From contig NC_089438.1 of NCBI RefSeq assembly GCF_026210795.1, positions 682,001 through 746,000 of the forward strand: 64,000 nucleotides of DNA, in the 5' to 3' direction. The notes beneath the pieces are model-generated. The model made no database searches. It saw only the letters and a list, made by a program, of their open reading frames with translations, and was not told the DNA's origin. The stretch is from Rhizophagus irregularis (lineage: Eukaryota; Glomeromycota; Glomeromycetes; Glomerales; Glomeraceae). Position 1 is the first letter of the stretch, and the number at the start of each line of letters is the position of its first letter. A program made the translations under genes and the position numbers. Below, piece by piece: positions 1 to 10,680 of the stretch.

Positions 1-1050
1 ATAACTCAAGATCCAAATACTAAAGATTATATGATGGTTTTACTATACTGTGAAGATGGAAATTTGAGAAATTACTATACGAATAAAGAATTAGGATATT
101 ATTCAAAAATTAATAAATTACAACAAATTGCAAGTGGACTTCTAGATATTCACAATGCTGGAAAGGTTCATAAAGATTTTCATTCAGGTAATATATTATT
201 TAATCCAGCTCCATATATAAGTGATTTAGGAATGTGTCAACCAGCAAATAATAAAAAGCAATCAGCTAAACAAGAAGAAATTTATGGAGTATTACCTTAT
301 ATGGCACCAGAAGTTTTACGTGGATATCAATATACAAAAGCATCTGATATTTATTCATTTGGAATAATGATGAATGAATATATATTTGAAGAAACTCCTT
401 ATAATAATATTCCTCATGATTATGCTTTAGCTATTAAAATATGTAAAGGACTTAGACCAAATATTTTTAAATATACACCAAAATTACTTGCAAATTTGAT
501 TACTAAATGTTGGGATGCTAAAACAGAAAATAGACCAACCACTAAAGAATTATATCAAGAACTTGTTGAAATTTATATTGATGATGATAGTGATACCAAA
601 TTTCAAGTAATTGAATATAATAATAAAATCAATTTAAACAGAACAAGTGAAAAAAGATCTAAAAACATTCAAACACATCCACAAGCAATCTATACTAGTA
701 GACTTTTGAGTTTCAAAAACCTTCCAGAACCAGTAAATTCAGGTAATCTAATTTACTTTAATAACAAAAATATATTTACATTGCTAATTATTTGTTTTTT
801 TAATAGATGCTATTCAATCAACATTATGTAAGTAATCGTTTTATTGGTAATTAATATAATTAATGATATTCATATTTTTTTATTATTATGTTTATTTATT
901 AATAGTTTCAGAAGGTTTTGATTGTCAATTAGATGAATCGGGTAAGATATTTACTCTGTTTTTTTAATGTTATTTATTTAGTATTTATTTATTTGTTTTA
1001 ATATAGATCTTAATGAAATTAATCAAGATGATGAAAATAATATTGAATAA
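1..1050 (+). CDS. TKL-like protein kinase, 5' end outside window
   Basis: C-terminal part of a predicted protein kinase; the N-terminal exons lie left of the window. Exons read as <1-742, 807-827, 906-941 and 1007-1050, joined in phase 1, ending in TAA. Visible motifs are a hinge-like YMMVLLYC, catalytic loop H-K-D-F-H-S-G-N (K in place of the usual R of HRD), D-L-G in place of DFG, MAPEVLRG, and SDIYSFGIMMNE. These are subdomains V-XI of a serine/threonine/tyrosine-kinase-like fold. After the kinase fold comes a conserved HPQAIYTSRLLSF tail, then a short acidic end encoded by 21-, 36- and 44-nt exons. It is nearly identical in order and sequence to the gene at 29624-31499, of which it is a paralogue. 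Substrate and pathway are unknown. The catalytic Asp residues are present, so it is probably active if the missing part is intact. Confidence 0.88.
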
Positions 1051-1895
1051 GTTTTATTTTCTTTCTATAAATCAAATAAATTAGTTTAACAAATTATAAT
1101 TATTATCTATAGTTTTCATGTATGTTATTTTATATTTAAATAAATTCTAAATTATTATTTTTAGCAAATATATAGAGTTTTGACTATTAAATTATATCTA
1201 ATAATATATAATATAATAAAAAGTTTGATAATAATCTGAAATATAATACATTTTATTTTACCAAATAAAATTTAAAATTTAATTATTATTATTGTAAAAT
1301 AGCTAATTAACCAGGTTATATAAATTGTATATTATTCTTGATTTTGATTGACTACTTAACTTAATAATAGTAAATTATAATAGAACAAATTGTAATTATA
1401 ATGTTTAAAAACAAAGTATACAAGCATTTATTTTAATAAATCAAATAAAGAATTATTTTAGTAGTTATAAACTAATATACATGATAATTGCAAAGTCAAA
1501 ATATTGATTTTGCAATATAATATGAATTTATTTTGTATTGTTTCCAACTAACAAAATTTGAACTAAATGAATTCTTAAAATTTTTTGTTTGATTATTTCT
1601 TAATTTAAGTGTTATACAAAGAAACATATTTTTGTCTCAGATATATATCAATTTATATCAGATAATAACTGATGTATTTCAGGTAATGAACTTTTCAATA
1701 GGAGATAATGAGATTGTCTTATAATTTTTTTTATAAATAACTATTAACATCAGATGAAAAATGTAGCACAGCGTCAAAGATAAGATAATTCTGTAAAAGC
1801 AAATTATTCAAATTATAAAATATTTAAAGCAAAATGAATAAAAAAAATTTGTGATAACAAATAATGTGATATGATTTATAAACTGGTTTTAAATG
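1051..1895. repeat. 3' flank duplicated with 31500-32343
   Basis: Non-coding AT-rich sequence that matches the region after the kinase gene at 29.6 kb in the same order and orientation. It includes the runs near 1160-1250, 1490-1560 and 1780-1880. Similarity stops near 1895 (partner near 32343). With the kinase exons, the duplicated block covers 1-1895 and 30415-32343. No gene is seen in it. Confidence 0.85.
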
Positions 1896-2317
1896 ACAAA
1901 ACTAGAAATGCGTCTAACACCAGGGACTCCATCCCTGGATAACCTTGTCAGTAATGCTAATAATTTATCAATAATTTAATGGCAATTGTTATTTGTTTAA
2001 TTAAAATATATAACAATGATAATAAAATCAAAAGTGAAATGAAAGAAGATAAAATAAGAATAAAATAAATAAAATAAAAAAGTGAAAAATAAAATATGAT
2101 AAAAAAAAAAAGGCTAAGAAGGGGGTCTGGGCGTGACTTGGTCACCCTAGAAAAAAAAAATTTTATGGATTTTTAGCGATTTTAACCTTTGTAAGAAAGG
2201 AAATTTTGAAAAATAGGGTTTGTATATATTTTGGTACAAAAATAACATGGAGTATTAATTATATAGTAGTTTTAATTTGGTGTTATCAATTTTTATTAAA
2301 ATAATGATTAAATTCAT
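1896..2317. other. Intergenic AT-rich sequence with two GC-rich hairpins
   Basis: No credible gene. Two GC-rich islands stand out. At about 1919-1938 there is a short hairpin, CCAGGGA/TCCCTGG arms around CTCCA. At about 2112-2150 a G-rich stretch ends in GTGAC-TTG-GTCAC and CTAG between A-tracts. Both may be edges of an old repeat element, but I found no matching terminal repeat or target duplication. Confidence 0.4.
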
Positions 2318-2545
2318 TTACAAAGGTAATGGAGTGGATGATATTTGTTCTAGTCACTCATATTCTTTTATCATTGATTGATCTGTAATAAATGTAGAAG
2401 GATTTAAAGCTGCAATATAAATGTTTGACCAGTTTGGGCACCTACTTAATATGACATATGCTTGACCTGCTGAGAATATTTGATTATCTAAGAATAAGGA
2501 TACTTTATATAAGGTTAAACCCTGTGTTTTATGAACATATTACTT
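2318..2545 (-). pseudogene. PIF1-type helicase C-terminal relic
   Basis: The minus strand reads VHKTQGLTL, then about 12 residues, then GQAYVILSRCPNW, SNIYI and PSTFITD. This is the signature of the last helicase motifs of PIF1/Helitron-type helicases (VHKSQG..T and GQ.YVALSR). A stop codon follows a short way on, and upstream frames contain stops, so only the C-terminal fragment survives. A second relic of the same class lies at 9336-10680. It could derive from a Helitron or from a free-standing PIF1-like gene; the Rep part that would decide was not found. Confidence 0.6.
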
Positions 2546-4110
2546 TTAGCCATAATTTACAAAATAAATAACTTTTACTAAGGTAATAAAGCCAGTTACT
2601 CAACTGAATTTTTAGTTATTATTGAATCTATTAATATTGTCTATTTTTCAATATGAAATAATGACAAAATTTTATTTATTATAGAAAACAAGAAGTACAT
2701 AACATTACTATACTTATTTTTGAACAGTGCATTATTTTTAATTAAATAAAACTACAAAATAATAAATGAAATATAAGATTGAAAAATGGTTACCAGCAGC
2801 ATCTGAAAACAATCATTTGCTAAGCACTGAAGTCGCTGGAATTGAAAGATATTTCCTTGCAAGTTGCACTAAGGTAGGAAAACTATTCCTATGATTTAAC
2901 CACCACATTAAAGGGTCATTCTTGACCCTAATATCTTTTAACTTTACATAACATGATACTTCATCTTCTTCTTCTATGTTTGTTTGTGTGAAATTTCCTT
3001 CTAGATCGCTAAACAGATTATCATTATCATCATTGTTCTTTTCAAGACTCCTATATTCAATGTCATCTGAAACGTGAAGGTTTATTTTCAGTTCATCGTA
3101 TAACTTTTTTACCAATTGATTCGCCCTATCTCGTTCACTATTAGTTGACCACTTGAAATATTTAAATCGGGGGTTGAGAAATGTAACAATCAAAGTAGTA
3201 TCTGTTGGAATAGCCTATAATTCATCTAATGACAAGTATATTGCAGCTCAGACTTTTTCAAGCAAATTTGTTTTATTAATCAGTGGTAAATCTTCCACCT
3301 TGTTTGTATCTTCTGCAACACTTTCAGTTTGTGTTCGTTTCCTGCTAGATTCCTGTTGGTTTCATCTCTTTTCTCGACCACAGGCACTCATCCTTTGATG
3401 AAATTGGTGGTGTGCATATTGCTATTGTTGATAGGTGCCAGCATCAGGTATATCATCATAGGTTATTTTGTCATCATCATTTTCTTCATATCTTTCACTA
3501 TAGACAAGATTCAGATATTAGGTATAACTGTTTCATTTTTGTCTGATCTTGGAGCAAATTTTTTTTTAAGTGATTCTATGTATAGGTGAATGAGATTAAG
3601 TGTTAGATAGTTGGCACCACACAAATGCCTAGTTACAATTTGATCAGTTCCAACAATTTTACAACTTCTTGCAAAAATCTACAATGTAAATAAATAAAAA
3701 TGATAATTGATTAATAAATAGAAAATATATATATGTTTTTTTCTTATTTAAACTTTAAACTAATAGAACTAATTAAATAATAAAAAAAAACATTACTCTT
3801 TTTTTCCAACCAATAAGCACAGATGTTCTAATTTTTCACCTTCTTTTTGGGAGGCACGATCCGATTTGGAAAGTAATGAAGTTGAAACAAATCTTATTGA
3901 ATTATGTAATTTCAAGAGACATTTCCAAGCTAGATAGGTGGAGTTCCATCTCATTTTTATATCTGTTAAAAGGTCAATAGAACTTTGGACATCTCTTTCA
4001 GCTTGATTAGATTCATTTTGCGCTTTTTGTGCTTTGTGTAAATGTTAAGCTTGCTTAGGAAGTCAGAAAAAAACCAGCAAACTTTAACACAGTGATGTAT
4101 GGCTTTATAT

Positions 4111-5308
4111 TAAAGCTCTGAACGGGTTGGTTTGGTCTGGATTATAGACGGTTCAGATTAGAGCCAAAATCCATAAAAACTGAACCGAAAAACTGGCAGT
4201 TCAGTTCAGTTTAATCCGATTTTTATAAAAATGCGAAAAATCGAATGGCCGTCCATCTAGTGATCGTACAAAGTTGAGCCATATCTAATTGGATTCGTCT
4301 CGATGAGACGCGTCGAATGGTGGTAAGTTCATGTCTCTAGCATCGATATATCACACATTAACCCATGCTAAATGAATTATAAATATTTGGAATTAGCAAG
4401 CTATCTATCAGTGCTAGAGACATTATCTTAGCACCATTCGACGCGTCTCAGTGAGACAAATCCAATGAATATAAATTTGTTCGTGTACGACCACTGGATG
4501 ACGAATAATATCAAGTTTTGCATTTTTTTGAAATTTTATAGCATTAAAAATTAGAAATTCCGATACATAAATTTATTCGTCGTCCAATGGTCGTACAAAT
4601 ATGAATTAGGACTCATTGGATTCGTCTCGATGCGACGAGTCGAATGGTGGTATGATCATGTCTCTAGCATCAATAGATCGTAAGTTAATTCACGCTAAAT
4701 GATTTATAAAAAATTAGCATTAGCAAGCTATCTATCAGTGCTAGAGATATGATCTTAGCACTATTCAACGCGTCTCATCGAGACGAATCCAATGAGTCCT
4801 AATTCATATTTGTACGACCATTGGACGACGAATAAATTCATGTATCGGAATTTCTAATTTTTAATGCTCGAAAATTTCAAAAAAAATGCGAAACTTGATA
4901 TTATTCACTATCCAGTGGTCGTACACGAACGAATTTATATTTATTGGATTTGTCTCACTGAGACGCGTCAAATGGTACTAAGATCATGTCTCTAGCACTG
5001 ATAGATAGCTTGCTAATTTCAAATATTTATAAATCATTTATCGTGGGTTAACGTGTGATCTATAGATGCTAGAGACATGATCTTACCACCATTCGACGCG
5101 TCTCGTCAAGACAAATCCAATGATATATGGCTTGACTTTGTATGATCACTATATGGACGGCTATTTATTTTTCGCATTTTTATAAAAAATCGGATTAAAC
5201 TGAACTGAACCGCCGGTTTTCGGTTCTAATACCCGAACCAAACTGAACTGAATTTTGAGTCGGTTTTGGATCATTTCCCCGGTTTAGCCTGAACCGTTCA
5301 GAGCTTTA
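4111..5308. mobile_element. Non-autonomous hAT-type element with nested palindromic interior
   Basis: Inserted in the hAT pseudogene. Terminal inverted repeats begin TAAAGCTCTGAACGG at both ends and an 8-bp target duplication CTTTATAT flanks it (4103-4110 and 5309-5316). Inside the ends are runs of GGTT/GGTTTGG-like motifs. The core (about 4240-5160) is built of repeated lobes bounded by ATTGGATTCGTCTCGA and GAGACGCGTCGAATGG. Each lobe is itself an inverted repeat, and the lobes are arranged symmetrically about a centre near 4700. No ORF of note. It would need a hAT transposase in trans. Confidence 0.85.
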
Positions 5309-6102
5309 CTTTATATTGCTTCAATCCTTCTTAAACTGATAATTGTAACGTGTGTGCAGCACAAGGTTGCTAATATGATTTGTATTTAACAATCATATTT
5401 TCTTGACCATATTAGCTCCATTGTCCGTGGCAATAGTAAAAACCATTGTCTCAAGTCGCCAAACACCAATTATTTTAAATAACTCTTCGCTAATCACCTT
5501 TCCTGTATGTGGGTATAGAAGATGATTACAAGAAAAAAGGGCTTCTTGAAACTCAAAATTGGAGATCAGCCAAGTTGCCATAACACCTAAGTAGCTGTGA
5601 CGAGATTTTGCTGTCTATAGATCAGTAGTAAGATGAATATTCGTTACATTACTACAAAGTAAGGTGCTAAGCTGATTGTAACTCCATTCATATGCTTCAT
5701 GAATTAGTCCCTTGGTGGTTTTATCACATGGCCACATGGGATATGAAATCCTGGCTTGCATGTATAAATAATAAATTCACAAAAAAATCAGTTTTGTAAA
5801 ATGTAAAGAGGCAAAACAAAATAAATAATAAATTGAATTAATTTTCTTGCTAATAACTCTTGTCTTTTAACTGGACATGGTTCTGATGAGCTATAATAAT
5901 CGGTAACTTGTGTTTGATGACTTTTATCCCATTTTGGCTAATAAGTAAATCAATTAAGCAAATTAGTTACATTATAAAATACAAAATAAAATAAAAATTT
6001 TGATCATACCTTTCTATATTCATCTAAATAATGTGTAAAACTATTCTTGGTTATGTCATGTTTGTCTCATAAGTGGGCTATCATACTTAATGTGTTTCCA
6101 CT

Positions 6103-7422
6103 TAGAGCTCCGAACGGGTCGGATTAGGTCAGGTTACCTGGTTAATCTGAACTGAAATTTTTTTTCAGGTCAGGTCAGGTCAGGTAAACCGTTCTGACCC
6201 GACCCAACCCATTTGATCCGAAAGTATTCGGGTAACTTCAGGTAACTCGGTTACCCAAAGTTTTATTATTAAATATTGTAAAAAAACGTTTTGTAACGTT
6301 TTTTACTTTTTGTTTTATATATAAAATGCTGAAACTATTTGTTTCAGTATTTTTCCTTTTGATTTTACATGTAAAAACGCTGAAACTGATAGTTTTGGCA
6401 TTTATTTTTCAATTTTACATGTAAAAATGCCGGAATTATTAGTTCCAGCATTTTTCTTTTTGATTTAACATGTAAAAATGCTGAAACTGATAGTTTCAGC
6501 GTTTTTTTTTAATTTTACATGTAAAAACGCCAGAATAATTAGTTCCGGCGGTTTTCCTTTTGATTTTACATGTAAAAACACCAAAACTGATAGTTTCGGC
6601 ATTTTTTTTTCAATTGTACATGTAAAAATGCCGGAATCATTAGTTCCAGCGTTTTTCTTTTTGATTTTACATGTAAAAACGCCAGAATCATTAGTTCCGG
6701 CATTTTTCTTTTTGATTTTACATGTAAAAACGCTGAAACTGATAGTTTCGGCATTTATTTTTCGATTTTACATGTAAAAGCACCAAAATAATTAGTTCTG
6801 GCGGTTTTCCTTTTTGATTTTACATGTAAAAACGCCGAAACTGATAGTTTCGGCATTTTTTTTCAATTTTACATATAAAAATGCCAGAATCATTAGTTCC
6901 AGCGTTTTTCTTTTGATTTTACATGTAAAAATGCCGAAACTGATAGTTTCAGCGTTTTTTTTCAATTTTACATGTAAAAACGCCGGAATCATTAGTTCCG
7001 GCATTTTTTTTCAATTTTACATGTAAAAACGCTGGAATCATTAGTTCCAGCATTTTTCTTTTTGATTTTACATGTAAAAATGCTGAAACTGATAGTTTCG
7101 GCATTTTTTTTCAATTTTACATGTAAAAACGCCAAAATCATTAGTTCCGGTGTTTTTCTTTTTGATTTTACATGTAAAAATGCTGAAACTAATAGTTTCA
7201 GCATTTTTTTTTGATTTTACATGTAAAAATGCCAGAATCATTATAAGTTTCGGCGTTATTTAATTTATTTGACCCGTATATATGTTGGGTCAACGGGTCA
7301 GGTCGGGTACCAACCAGCACTGACCCGACCTGTGTCAGGTCATGAATTTGATGACCTGCCCTGAATATTTTGGGTCAACCCGTCGGGTCACCCGATCTGT
7401 CGGGTCAGGTTTCAGAGCTCTA
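6103..7422. mobile_element. Non-autonomous hAT-type element carrying a palindrome array
   Basis: Splits the BED-finger exon of the hAT pseudogene. Ends read TAGAGCTCCGAACGGG on the left and, inverted on the right, TAGAGCTCTGAAACC. The 8-bp flanks are TTTCCACT and TTTCCACC (7 of 8 match, 6095-6102 and 7423-7430). Subterminal zones are dense in GGGTCGG/GGTCAGGT motifs (about 6110-6260 and 7260-7410). The centre is a long tandem array, described separately. Short open frames inside it are by-products of the repeat, not genes. Confidence 0.82.
6310..7255. repeat. About 18-copy array of alternating palindromes, 50-51 bp period
   Basis: The palindrome TTTTACATGTAAAA recurs about every 50-51 bp (ACATGT at 6366, 6417, 6467, 6517, 6568 and on to about 7219). 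Between consecutive copies sits a hairpin of one of two kinds, with cores GAAACTGATAGTTTC and GGAATCATTAGTTCC. These largely alternate, giving a roughly 100-bp higher-order unit. Arms vary (GCC/GGC, GCT/AGC), often with compensating changes that keep pairing. Confidence 0.9.
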
Positions 7423-7660
7423 TTTCCACCTTTACAAGTATATGCATAGGGCTTCCTATAAGATCCAAAAAGGTCATATTCACATATTTTACAATACACA
7501 AGGTTAGAATCATTTTCATTTATATGAAAAAAAAAGAGGTGTGACTTTTGTTACTACAATCAGATACAATGTTAGCTTTTTATTTTTTTCATGTTTTAGA
7601 TGATTGTGTGAAGTGTATGATGTGAGAATCTTCATCAGAGTCTACATCTGAAGAATAAAA

Positions 7661-8051
7661 CATGGAAGCTGACATTATCACATTGGTTATTTAGTTATTT
7701 TTTAAGAGAAATGATTAGAGAAGAGCTGATAAGAAGATTATTGATATTTAGTTATTTAAATGAGATCTGTACTACATAGTACAAATCTATTATAATAAAC
7801 TGGATAAATCAATTATATTAAAACTGGTTTATCATTTTGATAAATTTCCAACCTGGTTATAAATCTGAAACGATTAAATCTGATTATAAATCTGATATCG
7901 ATATTCGGTTCCAATCTTTAAGAAGTATTTATAAATTATATTATATATGTTGATAATATTTATAAGATGATTTACATTAAATATGAAAATATCAAGATAA
8001 TTAAAAGAAAATTTATATGAGATGAAATATATTTGCATGATTGTAGATGTA
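7661..8051. other. Intergenic; possible right end of the hAT element
   Basis: No gene. Read on the minus strand from 7920, the sequence TAAAGATTGGAACCGAATA resembles a hAT terminus, followed inward by repeated GATTTATAA/CAGATTTA motifs. This may be the right end of the decayed element at 2.8-7.66 kb. The matching left end was not recognised. Confidence 0.3.
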
Positions 8052-9335
8052 CAGTTCTTAATACAAAAAGTCAGTAAGCAAAAATTTAATGATTAAATAA
8101 TTCAATAACTACTGCATTAAAATTAAAAAATTTTTTTTATTTAAAAACTAAAATCCTCATATTTTTATTAATATTGGGTTGGATGACTTTACTATCTAAA
8201 ACAGCAGCAACTCAACAAGGCATGCTATCAACAAGTTTTTGATATTTATCAACTTCAATATTTAACCATTCCTCTTGAAGAATTACCCATAATTCATTTC
8301 TGTTTTTTGGTAATGGTAAATGCATTTGCACTTTTCTTTTTAATTCATCTCAAAGATGTTTGATCAGATTTAAATCCAGACTTTGAACAGACCAGGAAAG
8401 ACTAGCCATATCATTTTCTTGTTTCCAAGCTTTAACCACTCTTGCAATGTATATTAGTATGTTATCTTCCTAGAAAATATAGTTTTCTTAATCATCTAAA
8501 GAGTTTATATATGGCAATAAAATCTATATAAACTGTGGCAGTTATTTTCCCTTCTAGCTTAACCTTAGTAACTAATGGACTAAAACCATATTTTGAGAAG
8601 CATCTCCACTATCATTACCCTTGCTAATCTGACTTTACTGTAAGTATTAAACACTTCATCTTATGCATTTTATTGTGCTTTCTCCAGACCCACTTTCTGC
8701 CATTTCTCTGAATAATTCATATTTGGATTCATCATTTCAGATTATATTAATCCCACTCATTTACCTGTTCTTTTCTTTCTTTAGCCCAAGTGAGCTTTTT
8801 TTCCTATTAGCTTTGGATATTAAATGTTTTCTTAATCCTACACAACCATAATAACCCTCTTCATAAAGGTAATTCTTTATAGTATTTTACTGATATATGT
8901 TGAGGTAGAATTTATAAAATCCTTATGCAATTCTTCAAGGGTTATTTTTCTATCATTTTTGAGAATTTTCTTTAAATGATGGCCATCTCTCTCTGTCATT
9001 ATATATAGGTTGCCTTTCAGTTTGGGAAGGACAGGTTTTATATCCATCATTCTTATAAGTAGAAATAACTTTATTATGAACTGTACTTTAGGGTAGCTTA
9101 ATATGTTGCCAATTTCTCATTCACTTATTCTAAATTTCCACATTCCAACAATCTCACCATGTTCAAAACTTGTAAGTTTTATTCTTTTAGTAAACATTTT
9201 AGTAAAAAAGAAGCTTGGAAATGTATAAGAAAAAATTAGAAGTGTATAATAATATAATGATCAACAAAATTGGTTTTTAAGATAAACAAATAAATGGTCA
9301 ACAATCACATGTTCACTGACTTTTGTTAGGCACTG
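8052..9335 (-). mobile_element. Decayed Tc1/mariner element
   Basis: Bounded by TA at 8050-8051 and 9336-9337. The ends read CAGTTCTTAATACAAAAAG on the left and, inverted, CAGTGCCTAACAAAAG on the right; both continue with TCAGT and similar sequence. The 1284-bp length is typical of Tc1 elements. It lies in the C-terminal coding part of a PIF1-like helicase relic, so it inserted there. Confidence 0.8.
8165..9201 (-). pseudogene. Tc1 transposase, multiply broken
   Basis: The minus strand starts MFTKRIKLTSFEHGEIVGMW (helix-turn-helix region) and continues to LKKILKNDRKITLEELHKDF. Near the end it reads DNILIYIARVVKAW, SVQSLDLNLIKHL-stop-DELKR, LQEEWLNIEVDKY, and a final LVDSMPC. These match the Tc1 pattern QDNAPIHTA, SPDLNPIEHLW and LVDSMPRR with substitutions at catalytic positions. 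Several stops and frame changes rule out function. It is unlike the intact Tc1 at 34.6-35.9 kb, so it is a separate, older family. Confidence 0.8.
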
Positions 9336-10680
9336 TATATTACTATATTTATAATTGATAGTTATGAAATTGGTAATAGTTGTAATGCAATTTGTTTTAG
9401 GCATACATATTCTTTGATAACATTTGAATCTACTATAATTCATAAATGAACTTCTATTTAAATTCATAATTTGAATATAATTCCATTTGAAACATCTACT
9501 AATTGCAGTATTTGCTTGATATGTAAACATCTCACTAAGGTCTAATATAGCAGAAGGTAGGATAAGACTTTTGGTTTTGTATATGGTTAAAGAGAATGGA
9601 TTTTATAGTAGAAACTGTATTCTTGAAGTCTGCTAACCATTTGAGTTCTCTTCTGAACTATAGCATCATGCATGGATGCATAATACCACCTGAACACTTG
9701 ATTGTTGTTTATTAATGTGAGTAACTACACCAATTGTTCCATTACATATTCCATCATTTATTAATGAATTGTTTAAGTACATAATATATGCACCTTGTTA
9801 AAGCCTAATTGTGGGAGATATATTGATTTTTAGTTTAAATTGTGATTGAATATGTTCAGGAGGCATGTGTTTCCCTTCTAAAAAATCTATAGATTCTTCT
9901 ATTAGATATTTATCACCATCAATTGGAAACACATTGTTACATATATATTGTATTATTAATTTGTTTGATATTTCACAATATCCAACAATATGTGTATTAC
10001 TATAGTAATTTATTTCACTAACTTGCAATATATTTTGTATATTGATAGCTTGATAATATCATTTTTAATTGTGTCTGCTGATGGATTCTGTGCTCCTTGA
10101 TTGCAGATTTTATTAAAATGTGAAATTCAGGCGTGTGGAAAAATCAACAATTTACAATAATGATTAACCCTTAGACTTACTGTTAACAACAAGTTTTATT
10201 CAAGTAGTATTAGATATTGTATCAAATCTGATTTCTTCTGATGTTTGATAAAATTCTTTATTTCCTTGATGTCTTTGGGATTTATGTAAAAATAGAGGAT
10301 AAAATAGTTGCCATACTGAACATACTGAAGCAAGCTGTACTAAGTCTTCAACAACAATGATACAAATAAAGGCAATGTTGAATTATGAATCTAGGTAAAT
10401 AAATTAGAAATAAAGTTAAATAGTTCTGTAGGTGCCATTGATATTTCTTCTATAATTAATATTTGGATTGATTGTAATTTTTTTTAAATTCCAAATTATA
10501 GAAAGCTAATAATTGGTAACCTGAATAGTTTTCCACCAATATTTTGTGCAGCAACACCCATTGGTGAGTTTTATCTTGAGAATTTATCCAATCAATAGTT
10601 AATTTTGTTATGTACGTTTTTCTAGTTCTACCAATACCTGTGATGATACTTTTAAATTGTAGTGATCTAAGATTAGACAT
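9336..10680 (-). pseudogene. PIF1-like helicase, decayed
   Basis: Minus-strand fragments in order: a Walker-A-like ITGIGRTRKTYITK (about 10600-10650; intact proteins have GxGGTGKS/T), YLIEESIDFLEGKHMPPEHIQ with GAYIMYLNNSLINDGICNGTIGVV (9640-9990), then FSLTIYKTKSLILPSAILDLSEMFTY and AISRCFKWNYIQ (9440-9600). These correspond to PIF1/Helitron helicase motifs I and IV-VI. Stops and a mutated P-loop show decay, and the 3' end is cut by the Tc1 element at 8052-9335. Confidence 0.65.

Larger units (their letters stand above)
2813..7660 (-). pseudogene. hAT-family (BED zinc finger) transposase, broken and interrupted
   Basis: Fragments along the minus strand give a hAT transposase in order. A BED finger (YCKIC....GGNTLSMIAHL..KHDI) is split by the element at 6103-7422. 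Next come HYLDEYRK and a following exon, LTTDL-stop-TAKSRHSYLGVMATWLIS, ATDNGANMVKK at about 5400, and CAAHTLQLSV-stop-EGLKQY at about 5320-5365. After the element at 4111-5308 come MRWNSTYLAW and GANYLTLNLIHLYIESL. The C-terminal dimerisation domain ends the gene (DPLMWWLNHRNSFPTLVQLARKYLS, 2813-3193). In-frame stops (W to TAG at about 5615, K to TAA at about 5335) and two large insertions show it is dead. A hAT-like right end may lie near 7911-7920; the left end was not found. Confidence 0.85.

Noticed and set aside
1919-1938. Hairpin CCAGGGA-CTCCA-TCCCTGG as a tRNA T-arm
   Set aside because: The loop is 5 nt, not 7, there is no GTTCGA core, and no acceptor or anticodon stems fit around it.
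3153-3589. Plus-strand open frames of 81 and 86 codons
   Set aside because: They are antisense to the decayed hAT transposase and have no coding features of their own.
6478-7204. Several open frames of 60-100 codons on both strands in the palindrome array
   Set aside because: They encode the same short motif again and again on both strands because the array is palindromic. No start context, no family, and they lie inside a non-autonomous element.
6310-7255. CRISPR-like array because of the regular 50-bp spacing
   Set aside because: The intervals between palindromes are not unique spacers but two repeated hairpins, there are no cas genes, and the genome is eukaryotic.
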